Source: Tetraselmis striata
Lineage: Eukaryota > Chlorophyta > Chlorodendrophyceae > Chlorodendrales > Chlorodendraceae
Direction: 5' to 3'
Assembly: GCA_006384855.1 (NCBI GenBank)
Contig: VCJN01001008.1
Location: 1 to 64,000, forward strand
DNA: 64,000 bases
In this document: in pieces, positions 42,709 through 54,047 of the stretch
How positions within the stretch are numbered: the stretch's first letter is position 1
Layout of the letters: each line of letters opens with the position of its first letter
Notes under the pieces: model-generated
What the model was told of the DNA's origin: nothing
Databases searched by the model: none
Seen by the model: only the letters and a program-made list of their open reading frames with translations
Program-made: the position numbers and the translations under genes

Positions 42709-45700
42709 TTATTACATAAGGGCTTTCACAAAAGCGCACTACAAACAGAACTAACAGCAACTATGAAAGGTTGCCAGCAAAAGAGAGACATAAGCATGAA
42801 ACCAAGGTCGAGCAGGCGGACAGGGAGCCAAGAACCAAGAAGGAGCCAAGGGAACCACAAAGTCACTTAGCTGCCAGGAACCAAACGGACCCCCACCCCG
42901 GGGTAGGCTATCGGCCGCGGCGAGGACGCTTGCAGCCAATGACCCGGGTCATAGCAACACATGCCGACGAGCGACGCAACGCAGGCGCAGGAGCACCATC
43001 ACGTGCCGCACGCGCGGCCGCGACCCCGCCAAGAACGTTGTCTGCATGTGCCATGTTGATGAGCAAGGAGAAACGGCGGCGCCACGCAGACAAGAGCTGA
43101 CCGATTTTTTGGCCAGTGTGCGTGCCTAGCTTTCGCGAGCTCCACCAAGAAAGCCTCGGCGTGCGGGGCCAGCGAGCCAAACTCGGAAACGGCGAAAGGA
43201 ACAAAGCGAAGCATGCCGGCGGCGTTTCGGACACCCTCGTCATACTTCTGGATTTTGTGGCGCTCTGCAGCCCGCAAAGCAGTCGTTGGATCCGAGCTTG
43301 ACACGCCGAGGATAGGGGCAATGGTGGTATCGACAGCAACCGTGTTTCCGCGGATACCGCCATACCCAAAAAGCCCAACATCGGCCGGCCGGCCGTCGCT
43401 GCCCTTCGGGAGAGAAACAAGCACCGACGGGTCCGTGAGGATGTGGACACCCACGCCCAGCGCGGACTTCACGTCGTGGCAAATGTCGGAAAGGCCATGT
43501 GCCGCCCACTCGTGTGCGGCGTGATTGGAGTCGCCCCCAGAGCAACGTGCCACGTGATCAGCGTATGCGACCGCCCAAGTTGAAGGAGTGAACTCCACGC
43601 CAGCATCCTCAAAACGGGCCAGCATACCTTGTACCGAGAAGGAGCAAGAAGCACAAGAGCATGGCTCGCCAAGGGAGAGGACAGGAGCCGCCGGAAGGCC
43701 AAATGGGCGGCAAGCGGCAACACGGAACATGGAATCGTAGTACTCTGGGGTACGCTCACGGACTTCACCAAGGCGACCCTCACTTGGAGGATCAGTCACC
43801 AGGAACGCTGTCGCAGCGCGTAAGAGGCGGCCTCGGAAGCGGTTGCTGTCAGGGCCGCTTGTAGGCATACGCGCAGCAAGCTTTGCGAAACGGACCGTGT
43901 GAATGCGGTGGCTCAGGGTTTCCTGTACTTTCCGCATGGAGTGCAAGGGGAAGTCCGAGTAATGCGGGATAGCTTGGAGGTCGGCCGCCGAGCGCATTGC
44001 AGACGCCGGCTCAGCCCCGGCGGCCGAGCAGCCGGCACGGGCAACGTGGGAGCGCTTGGAGGGGAGCAACTTTAGGGCAGAGGCCAACGGCCCCGCTAGA
44101 TCTTCGAGCACCGCGTCTCCACACTCGTCAACGACACGGGTATGAGCGGCGCGAAGCTCGACAGCCCACATCGGCGCCGACGCGTTGGCGCCGGCATCGA
44201 GCTCCAACGTTGGGGTGGCCAAAGCTTGGTGGATCGAGGACGCCCCAACAAGGTAGAGGCTATGAGGGCTGGATACGCCGGACGGGTCGGAAAAGAACGC
44301 CCCGGCGTCGCTCAGGGTGGCGTGTTGAGCACGGAGGAAAGTCACAGCTTGGCCAACCACGAGGGCGGCAGCGCCGATGTGGGAGGCATCTGTATAACCA
44401 CATTGTCGCCGATGCCGAGGCCCCCAAATTGGACCGGGAGGGATAGCTGCGTGCGCATGGAGGGCGTATCCAAGAGGTCGGGGCTAACACCCCATATGGC
44501 GGCAAGCGTTGAAAATGCGGCGGCGTCTGCATCTTCGAGGAAAGACGTAATAGTGTCGCCATACCCCTCGGATCGACCCAAGCCCGGAGGCGTGGAGCGG
44601 AGATGGTGGCCAAGACGACGGGAGCAAACTCGCAGCAAACGAGTAGCAGTGTGGGAGTGGAAGTGGTCTGCCAAACCGATACGCCGGGAGCCGAATTGGT
44701 GAAATCGTTCGACCGTTTTGTCCAACAGTTCCCGGGCGAAAGTGGCCGAGCCCACAGGGGCACCAAGCACCTTGATTCCGGACGAGGAGAATGCAACACC
44801 ATGCAACAAATGCCCAAAAGGAAGGGCGCCGAACGGGGACGAAGAGCCAAGCTGACAATACGCCAGCAGGGACCTCCGCATTCGCGATGGCCTCGGCTAT
44901 GCCACGGAGGTGAGAGTGCGAGCAGAGGGCACGGAGAGCCTCAAAGCGGATGCCATCTGAATGGGGCAGAACCATTGGGGTTGCTGGACAACACCTCGCA
45001 AACGTCCACCGGAGCCTCAAAAAGTGAGGCGGTCCAACAAGAACGGATCCGGGAGCGCGCAAGGAACAGGGTCCGGGGTCTGGGGATGCAAGCGGAGGAG
45101 CTCTTCGTGAAGCCGCGGGCCAGTGGGCGCGAGCGGGACTGAGTGAAGGGCGGCAGCTGCGCGGCTGTACTCGCCCACCGCGGCCAAAGCCGAGGCCCGA
45201 GCAGCTTGGCGTTTGGTAACCGGCGGTGGGTCCACACAATTGGCCGACGCCGGAGCCACGTAATCATGAGGAGTAGCCCGAACAGATGCATGCGTACGCG
45301 CGAGGGCGAACAACGTGTCTAGGTCACCACGCTCCCAGTGGGACAGACGGTTGTCACGGTAGTCCGCCACCGGGTCGGGGGGTAAAAACCGCGGGGAGTC
45401 GGTCATGGGCCGCAATATCAACCTGAAGAACAAGAGGTAGGCACTCCACGCAGCATGGGCAGCCTCAGATTGGCTCGCGCGGCCCTTGAACGAGAGAGCG
45501 TAGGTAAGGGTGGCGTCATGGTGGGGTTTGACCAGGGCAACCACGGACTTAGGGCATCCATTAGCGCAAGTAGCAAACCGGAAGGACAGGAGGGTCGACT
45601 CAAAGAAATCAAGTTGCGAGGCGCCGCCGCGGGCACCACGATCGAAACACCAGCGAGCAGCCGGGGGCATATCGCCCAAACCCGCCGCAGTATGTAGCCC

Positions 45701-46240
45701 ACCCCCGGAGCGAGGGAGAAGGACGGAAGCCGGCTGGGCCGCGCCCGCCGCACAAGAACGCAGGTGCCGACCAAGGCCGGAAGCGTGGAACCACAGGCCG
45801 CAGCGCTGGCACGCCGACATCAAATGCCGATCTGCGTCACGAACAGGACATCCGTCGGCCGGCCGGGCGGCTAGACATGCCGGCGAGGAGGTCATGTGGG
45901 CCCGCAAGTCATTTACGCGTGGATAGGGTTGAGCACACCCGACGCAATGGAGGGTCGCAGGCTGGCTCGGCCCAGCACCCTGTGATAGCGGCACCGGGGC
46001 TGGCGGGGTCTCGGGAGGAGGGCTCGAGGGCAATGGGGGCATCGGAGTGACGACCAAGGGCCGGTGGTGAGCCGTGGTTGGCTGCGCTGGCTGGCTGTGG
46101 CCTGACGACTCGGAGGGGGTGGAGACCGCGAGGGAAGGCCCAGAACTGCTGCCACCACCGGAACAAGAAACCAAGCGAGCGCCGTCCGGTGTACGGGTAC
46201 CAGCACCAGAAGTACCAGCGGCGGTAGGGGTACCAGTATA
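42709..46240 (-). pseudogene. LINE-1 with RT domain deleted (unit 2)
   Basis: Counterpart of 14,331-18,560. The N-terminal half is one open frame (45,017-46,762, 581 codons) with both C2HC fingers (CVGCAQPYPRVNDLRAHM, CQRCGLWFHASGLGRHL). The junction 44,860/44,861 removes 701 bp (16,484-17,184 of unit 1), i.e. all RT catalytic motifs, and small indels at about 44,957 and 45,018 shift the frame. The endonuclease part is open at 42,999-44,360. It cannot make RT. Confidence 0.8.
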
Positions 46241-49200
46241 AGGGCGACTACTGGTACTCAAATAAGGACGGGGGCTGCCAAATAAACGGGCACCCGTACG
46301 AGTACGAAGGCCAGTAGCATTATCGGCGGCGGTGCCGGTACGAGTGGATCTGATCGCAGTACCAGTACCAGTACCAGTACAAGTACCAGCCACCCAGCGG
46401 CCCCGGAGGCGCCCCGGGGCCGTGTGTCGCCATGCCTCACCCGCCGCCCATATCGCGTAGCTGCCCTCAACCCCCTCCCACGCGACGTCACCGTTATGCC
46501 CAGGCTGTGGCGGGTCGCTTGTATCCGGCGGGGCGCCGCGCGATGTCTGCGCCTTCCGCCGATGGTGCGGCAGAACGCGCCGTTGACCCCGGGTCGCCGC
46601 CGCCCCCCAGTACATCGTCCAGTACATCAGGCAGCCCCGGCGCATCGCGTGCGGAGGGAGCGTCGCCCGCGGCAACACCGTCCAGCGGCAATGCACCCGA
46701 CGCCACCCAGCCAAGGCCGAGCCCGCCCGCGGCGGTCGCCCCGCCGGCTCCCACGTGGCCACGTACGCCCAGGCGGTGAGCCGGTCGTCGAGTCCCGAGT
46801 CCGCGACCGGGCGCGGCAGGTACGACCGGCGCGCGCGCTGAATCGCCTGTGTCGTCGCCTCGCCGCAGTACTTTCAGCAGTATTTCGGGTCCCGGCGCGT
46901 CACAGCGCGATCACGACAGCGCTCCGACCGGCCAGGAAGTCTCCGAGCGGCCCCAGCCGCGGCCGCGCGGCGGCAACCGCGGCCTAGCGCTCACCGGCCT
47001 CGATGCTCTCGCCCGCATGCATTCCAGGCTACACGACAGCGGGCCGGCGCGGCGGGGCGTAGCGCCGGCAGCGGCTTGGACAGTCGCCGACGCGCTTTCA
47101 GTCGATGGCGTCGCCGCGGGCGCCGCGTGGGCGCCGAGGATTGACGCCGCAGCCAGGTCGCTCCAACCCGCCCGCGTCGGGCACCACCCGGCCGACGTGG
47201 TGGCTTTCACTGAGGTCGCCGCCGCGTGGCTAGCCAAGGCACGCGCCGTGCTGGCCGAGCGGCACCGCCGTCGGGGGGCGCGCCGCGCCGGTGGAGCTGG
47301 ACAACCGACAGTGTTGCCGTCGCCCGCATTGCCGTCCGTTGCTGCGTTCCGGGGCGTCGCAGCGCCCCCGGTTGTTGCCCCCACGCCGCCAGAGGTGGGT
47401 GCACCGGCCGGCCACCCCGGTAGCCAGGCCTCACGGGCTCGGTATCCGCCCCCCCCCCCCCCCCCTACTCGCCCATCTCCAGCCGGCAACGGGGTGGGGT
47501 GGGGTGCGGTGGACCATCTCTCCGACGTGGACATGGTGCACATGCCGGCGGAGATGTCCATGGAGACGGCGGTGCCTATTGACTTTCAAGAAGCATGGGC
47601 GGAGGCACAATGCTGCGTGAATGAGCGGGTGGTGGCGGCGGTGGAGGCCGGTGACTCCGTGGTGTTGGATAGGGCGTTGAAGTGGAAGTACATGCTGCTG
47701 CAATTGTTGCTTAGGGCCCCGAGCCGAGGCGGGCGGCGGCGGCTACAAGCCTTGGCATGGCGCTTCCGCGCTTTCGCGGAGAGGCGCATGACCGAACTCG
47801 TGCGCTCATGGGACGACGCGCGCACCGAGGCGTTCTACGCCGGACACGCCCGCCAGCGTCGAACGGACGCCGATCTCTTTGCGGCGCTGCTCGTGGGCAC
47901 CGCGGACACCGTTGTGGCGTTGGTGGAGGACGGAGAGCTCTCCCGAGCGGCGGGCCGACTGTCTCCTAAGGGTATGGGCGACTTGTCCGATCTTGCTATC
48001 CTCGCCCAGCTGCGCGACAAACACCCGTCCCGTAGCCACCCGATCCCAGACGCCGCGTATGACATTCCGGTGGACGAGGCCGCCCTGACAGTGGACATGC
48101 GCGTGCCGTACCAGCAGCTCAAGCAACACGTCGCGGCGGGGCCCTCAGGCATGCGCAACGAGTATCTCCGCTGCTTGGTGGGCGAATACGCCCCGGCGTC
48201 CGGGCCTGCGGCAGTCCGCGCCATGTCGGAGGTTGCCTCCATGTACCTCCAAGGTCGCTTGCCCGGGTGGTTCAACCGGCTCTTCGCCTCTGCTAGGCTC
48301 GTGGCACCTGTCAAGAAGCTAGGCGAGGGGAGGGCCCCGGACGTGCGGCCTGTGGCAGTCGGGGAGGCAGAGCGGCGCGCAGCGGAGCGGGCAGTGGTTG
48401 ACAACATGAAGTAGGCATACGTGTCGGTGCTCGCTCCATCTCAGCTCGGCGTTGGCATTCCCGCGGGCGACTCTATGCTCATTCACGGCGTCCGGCTCAT
48501 CGCCGAGAAGCTTGGCCCACGTGCCGTCATCGTCCACACAGACCTTCGCAACGCTTACAACGAGGCATGGCGCCGCACCATCATCCAACGCCACATCGAT
48601 TGCTCTCCACTACACCCTGTCATCCCTGCGCTCCTAGCCTCCCTCTCCACGGATTCGTATCTGGTCGTGGACGACCGGTCTGCCCCTCTGCGGTCGGAGG
48701 ACGGCGTGCAACAGGGCGCACCTTTGGCCACGACTTCCTTTTGCGTCGCGATTCACCCCGAGGTGCAGCAGTGTGATACCACATTGGAGGTCAATGACGG
48801 GGCGGCGCGCTTCAACGCCGACGACGGATTTTTGGTGGGCCTTCCAGAGCACGTTTGGCCGGCTCTTCACGCCTTCCGCACGTCCATCAAGGCGTCCGTG
48901 GGGCTTGAGGTGCGCTTCGACAAGATGCAGGCGTACAGCGCAGACATGGAGGCCGCGCGGCGTGAGGCTCCGGCCGACATCGAGTGGCCCGAGCTAGATG
49001 GCCATCACGGCATCGCGGTCCTCAACGTGCCGCTCGGATCGCCGGAGTACGTGCAGGCGTACATGCGCGGCAAGGCGGAGGAGCTACGAGAGGAGGTGGA
49101 CGCTAGCCTGAGCAAGCTTCTATCTGCCAAGCCCAGCCGTCGGTACACCCACGCCTTGCATCACCACGCATGGGCCCTGCTCAAGCATTGCATGCAACAC

Positions 49201-50048
49201 AAGGCGGGGTATTGGCTCCGCAATTGTCTTCCGTCCGAAGTGGAGGCCTTTGCGGAGGCGGTGGACGCCACCATCCTCGCGGCGGTCGAACGGGTGCTAG
49301 GGGTCTCTTTTGATCCCTCCACGTACGGCACTGCAACCAATCCGGTGGTCACCGATTTCTTGGCGGAGCTTTTGCACGACCCCGACCCCATGGCAGCGGA
49401 GGTGGCTACCTTGAGCGAGGATACAGTGGCCAGGGCGCGCAGCAGGCTTCACCTCCCCACTCGGTTGAAGGGAGCTGGCATCCGCCGCATGGCTACCGTT
49501 CGTGATGCCGCCTTCATCGGCTGCATGAATGCCATCCTCCCAAAGTTCCTGACTAGGAACTCCGGCACCAACACCCCCACCCCTGGTTTCTTCGACCCAC
49601 AGCTCGGGTCCGTACTTGGCCGAGGCAGCTTCAACGCAACTTCTTCCGCCCGCCAGTATGACCACTTCCTCAACGATGCTCATGGGTCGGACAGCTACGC
49701 CGCGGAGATGCGCGAGGCGTGGGGCCGCCTCCAAGCGGCTACTGCTGGCCATCTTGGCGACGCAGATGCGCGCCAGATGGAGCGGGAAGTGGAGGCCGCG
49801 TCGGGCTCGCAAAAGGAGCTGACGGCATTTCTAGACCAGGCCAACAACTCTCGGCTTCGAAATGAGGTGTGCGCTCTCCCTGCCACATGTAGGGAACGGA
49901 TCTTGTTCAACCAGCTCGACGCGGCGTCAGGCATGTGGACAGTGGCCATCCCCACCGCGCGGGCAGTCATGACTCCGCATGAGCTGCGGGAGGTCGCTGC
50001 CGGGTACTTCCTTCTGCCTAGCCCGTGCTTGGCCCCGGTGGTTGGGAG

Positions 50049-51236
50049 CAGGGTTGGGCATAAGTGACCCCTGGGTCGCTTATGTCATAACATAAGTACT
50101 TATGACATAAGTACATAATTATGTTATGATCCGGCATAAGCGGAATTATGCCTTATGTTATGACATAATTCTTGAATAATTATGCTCATAACATAATTAT
50201 GCCATAATTTATGGCATAAGAAGTGAGGAAGTGGCCGAAATACACCGCCACCGCGACCTTTGTATGTCAGCTCGTACTTGGGGAACAGCTTGGAACCGTT
50301 ACGATAGGGCCAGCTCAGCCATCGGCTCAGCCCACGTCTTGGCGTTCAGCTCCTCCACAGTCGCACAGAAGGGCCCCTCTCTCGGAAACTTCGGGTGCAG
50401 CTGGTTGGTTTTCGAGCCGAAACTCAAAATACAGCATATTGCCTCTCCAGCGGACGAGCCATCCACAATCTCGCAGTCGACAGCCTCCCGGGAAGAGTTG
50501 TCGACGAATAAGCCCCAGTAAGGCGACTTCCTGCGGGTCGCGTGCGATCCCCATGACGCCTTAAGATTCTTCTTCACTAGCTCAATCCGTGCGCGCGCGC
50601 GGCGAATGCCCTCAGCAGTTCGTGTGTCCGAAGCGCCGCGTTCAGCCTTATCGGAAGCCGGGAAGTTCGAATAATCGTCGGCTGTTGGGGCGGTGGTGGT
50701 GGCAGCAGCCGCAACGGGTGGTGCGGCGGCGGGTGTCTGCTCACTAGCGGCGGGTGAGGAGCCGCCATCGCCCGTACCGGAGCAAATCTCGCTGCGAACC
50801 GCAGTGTGGCGCGACAGTACGGACCTCCAAGCGCATGTAGACATGGCGGAGCCCGTCAACGTTGCCTCGTCCTTGCCCGTTGGGGGTGTTGGTGTGGTCA
50901 TGGCGGGCGCCTGTGCGCCTGCTGGCAAGGTGCTGGATAGCGATCCGGCGGGAAGATTGCCTCTGCGACGGTCGTCTGTGTGCCGGCATCACGAGTATAT
51001 TACTTATAATTTCGTACTATCGCCTCGTACGGTAACACCTCGTACATAGGTACTGTATCTACGAGCAGTACGCAGTCTGCGGGGGAGCCAACTGCGGGTT
51101 TTATCGGCACTTATGCCGGACACTTATGCCTGGGACTTATGCCGATTTTCGATGGGACTTCCTCATAAGCATAACCACTTATGTTATGTCATAACATAAG
51201 TTTCCCGGAATAACTTATGCCTTATGCCCAACCCTG
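50049..51236. mobile_element. Non-autonomous hAT-like element inside LINE-2
   Basis: 1,188 bp with 16-bp TIRs CAGGGTTGGGCATAAG ... CTTATGCCCAACCCTG and a perfect 8-bp target duplication GTTGGGAG (50,041-50,048 and 51,237-51,244). Unit 1 (minus, about 19,525) has the uninterrupted site. An 8-bp TSD and CAGGG ends are diagnostic of hAT. About 170 bp at the left end and 110 bp at the right are crowded with CATAAG/CTTATG and ATAACATAAT strings, the subterminal repeats that hAT transposases bind. The element is too short for a full transposase. Confidence 0.9.
50299..50928 (-). CDS. N-terminal fragment of a hAT transposase (possible BED finger)
   Basis: A minus-strand ORF of 209 codons. The first ATG is not certain. 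An Ala/Thr-rich start is followed by RRKSPYWGLFVDNSSREAVD and GEAICCILSFGSKTNQL. The spacing W..F ... C-C resembles a BED finger start, which binds TIR DNA in hAT transposases, but the second Cys/His pair is not clear. The dimerisation and catalytic parts are missing. Could also be a truncated repressor. Confidence 0.4.
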   Translation of the reverse strand: MPAGAQAPAMTTPTPPTGKDEATLTGSAMSTCAWRSVLSRHTAVRSEICSGTGDGGSSPAASEQTPAAAPPVAAAATTTAPTADDYSNFPASDKAERGASDTRTAEGIRRARARIELVKKNLKASWGSHATRRKSPYWGLFVDNSSREAVDCEIVDGSSAGEAICCILSFGSKTNQLHPKFPREGPFCATVEELNAKTWAEPMAELALS

Positions 51237-52285
51237 GTTGGGAGCCAGATCATTCTGCCCTCGACGGAGCACAACCCCGTCACTGTTGACCTATACGGCG
51301 ACGCGCTCATGAACCTCCCGGCGCATGGAGACGCTCACTGGCGTGTACAGCACGACGCTATCGCAGATGCCTTCCGCGATCACTGTGTTCACGACCTAGG
51401 TATCGCGGTACGGCGGGAGGTGGATGACTTGTTCCAGCAGGCAGTGCCTCTCGGCAACACCGTGCCCAGGGATGAACTCAAGGACTTAGTGCCGGACGCA
51501 GAGCTCTCCCTTCCGGCGTTCAACGTCGTGACCGAGAGTTATGATCCCCGGAGCTTGAAGTCCACGCTGCTGGAGTTCAAGACTATGCGGTACGGGGTCA
51601 AGTACACTGCAGTGCCCCGGGCCACGGCTGTGGATCGGTTTGAGCGCTCCCTGTTGGGCGACATACAACGGGGGTTGGCTGCGCGGGATGCGGCGTGGCA
51701 CAACACGGAGCCCGGACAGAAGGGCCCTCTTCGAGACATCCTGGATATGTCGGAGTACACGGGCATGGTCTTCGGCACAGTGGGTGAGGTGAGCAAGGGG
51801 GTGCGACGCACAGTGCGTGGTATCGCATGCTTGGCTGCGGATCGGGGTGCCCTCTCATCGCGGGGCACTCGGTGCATCACCCGGGCCCACCAGGAGGCCT
51901 TGCTCGCAAGAGATTTCCTCGGGGTCTTGAGCTTGGTGGCCGCTCGAGAGCGCGCTCGCTGCCTCATCAGACGGCGCATATTCGTCTGCCATCCCGTTGT
52001 TGAAGCTGCACAGCACGTCCGAGGATCACCCACGCACACACGTGCACGCGTGCCCGGACTCTGAACCGTGTGCGCATTACTCATCCATCCCGCCTTATGC
52101 GGGATGCGGGCCGTTTTTAGGCGCCTTGCTGTGTTGATTTCTAATTATGGGGAACTGCCCTTTTTGTAATTCACACCAGTACAAGTACGAGTACCCGTAG
52201 GCGGCTTGCTGTGTTGATTTTCTAATTCTGGGGAACTGTCCTTTTTGTAATTCACACCTGTACGCGCGGGGTCGCGCGATGTCAC

Positions 52286-52291
52286 TACAGG
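52286..52291. other. Empty site of DIRS-like element 2
   Basis: Unit 2 reads GATGTCAC-TACAGG-TACTAAAAGCGG. Unit 1 has the element between TACAGG and AGAACA followed by TACTAAAAACGG. Confidence 0.9.
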
Positions 52292-52879
52292 TACTAAAAG
52301 CGGCGACGATGATTATAAATGATGACGCGCCGCCAGCAGGCGGGGCGTGTTGTACGGGCACAGGTACGGGTACAGGTCCGCACGCGCGCGGCCGCCCCGC
52401 GGCGCACCAGGCGGAATGCTCTACGGGCCGGGGCGCCCCCATGGACTGGCGCCCGGACATGCTGCGCCACCAGCAGCCCGGCAGGCACCAAGAGCGCAGA
52501 AGGGGCTCGCCGTGCCACCAAGCACGGCGAGATTGGCGAGGGGGTCGCCGGGCCAAAGGGGCGGCTGGCAGCGCACCAGGGAGCCGCAGGAGAAAACGGG
52601 CGCGCGCAGAAAACCAGGGGCGGGCGCGGTCGGTCGCAGGTCGGTCGCGGGCGCGAAGCTCCAAGAAGAAACGCCGCAGCGGGAAGAGGTCTCCAAGGAC
52701 GCCCAGCAAGAAAGGGTGGGGGGGGGGGGGGGTCGTTCCGCGAGATGCCAGGCGGGTGGGGGGCAGGCGCAAGGCGCGGCGGCCGGTCGGATCGGATCGC
52801 ATGAATAAATCTACCCATAAAAGCAGACCTGAAAGATCGACACTACAAGCCGGCTGAAAGCGGGCCGCATCCCGCACGA

Positions 52880-53776
52880 GGCTCAACCCAAGACCCACCG
52901 CCGATCACGTGGCACGTTGCTCTGGGGGCGACTCCAATCACGCCGCACACGAGTGGGCGGCACATGGCCTTTCCGACATTTGCCACGACGTGAAGTCCGC
53001 GCTGGGCGTGGGTGTTCACATCCTCACGGACCCGTCGGTGCTCGTTTCTCTCCCGAAGGGCAGCGACGGGCGGCCTGCCGATGTTGGGCTTTTTGGGTAT
53101 GGCGGTATCCGCGGAAACACGGTTGCTGTCGATACCACCATTGCCCCTATCCTCGGCGTGTCAACCTCGGATCCAACGACTGCTTTGCAGGCTGCAGAGC
53201 GCCACAAAATCCAGAAGTATGACGAGGGTGTCCGAAACGCCGCCGGCATGCTTCGCTTTGTTCCTTTCGCCGTTTCCGAGTTTGGCTCGCTGGCCCCGCA
53301 CGCCGAGGCTTTCTTGGTGGAGCTCGCGAAAGCTAGCCACGCACACACTGGCCAAAAAATCGGCCAGCTCTTGTCTGCGTGGCGCCGTCGTTTCTCCTTG
53401 CTCATCAACATGGCACATGCAGACAACGTCCTTGGCGGGGTCGCGGCCGCGCGTGCGGCACGTGATGGTGCTCTTGCGCCTGCGTCGCGTCGCTCGTCGG
53501 CTTGTGTTGCTATGACCCGGGTCATTGGTTGCAAGCGTCCTCGCCGCGGTTGATAGCCTACCCCGGGGTGGGGGTCCGTTTGGTTCCTGGCAGCTAAGTG
53601 ACTTCGTGGTTCCCTTGGCTCCTTCTTGGTTCTTGGCTCCCTGTCCGCCTGCTCGACCTTGGTTTCAGGCTTATGTCTCTCTTTTGCTGGCAACCTTTCA
53701 TAGTTGCTGTTAGTTTCTGTTTGTAGTGCGCTTTTGTGAAAGCCCTTATGTAATAATTAAAAGGCTCAACCCAAGA
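52880..53776 (+). mobile_element. LINE-1 5'-truncated copy with 14-bp target duplication (unit 2)
   Basis: Counterpart of 24,900-25,794; GGCTCAACCCAAGA at 52,880-52,893 and 53,763-53,776. Its ORF (52,909-53,553) keeps the endonuclease C-terminus in frame to KRPRRG, unlike the copies at 14,530 and 24,929, and shows the original end of the LINE-1 protein. Confidence 0.9.
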
Positions 53777-54047
53777 GGTACCGGTAGGGGAACCTCCACA
53801 AATCCCCGGCGCGAAGCGCCGCTTAGTACCAATAACCCTGGATCCATAAATGAGGTACAGCGAGTAGGTACGAGTACTCATGCGCGCGGCATGCGCACAA
53901 GCACTCGTACTGGCACCCGTTGTACCCGCCGTAGAATGTTACCTGTACATAATCCTGCCGTACAGGTACTCGTACAGTATTATGCCAAAGGTAGTTCAGG
54001 ACGACAAGTTATAACTCATTATAACTGTCACCCTACAGTTCTGTTCT

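Larger units (their letters stand above)
46432..52064 (+). pseudogene. LINE-2 RT-endonuclease ORF, two in-frame stops and an insertion
   Basis: One frame from ATG 46,432, interrupted by UGA 46,777-46,779, UAG 48,412-48,414 and the hAT element (50,049-51,236 plus TSD). N-terminal ~400 residues are Ala/Pro/Arg rich. RT: AGPSGMRNEYLRCLVGEYAP, motif A HTDLRNAYNEAWR, GVQQGAPLATTSF, motif C FNADDGFLVG with both Asp (48,820-48,825). The C-terminal half has a PD-(D/E)xK-like pattern (LVPDAELSLPAF ... LLEFKTM), the endonuclease of RLE LINEs. UAG falls where related frames would have Gln. RT motifs look intact; the element is inactivated by the stops and insertion. Confidence 0.75.
46395..52258 (+). 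mobile_element. LINE-2: long RLE-type LINE with nested hAT element
   Basis: It begins after a GTACCAGTACCAGTACAAGT stretch and ends in a tail present twice (about 52,126-52,190 and 52,205-52,258; TGTTGATTTTCTAATTCTGG, CCTTTTTGTAATTCACACC). Unit 1 has the flank and the tail but not the body. The element carries a 1,188-bp hAT-like insertion. Confidence 0.7.

Noticed and set aside
46911..47561. Minus-strand ORF opposite LINE-2
   Set aside because: A product of high GC on the opposite strand of the LINE-2 N-terminal region; Ala/Arg/Pro-rich without motifs.
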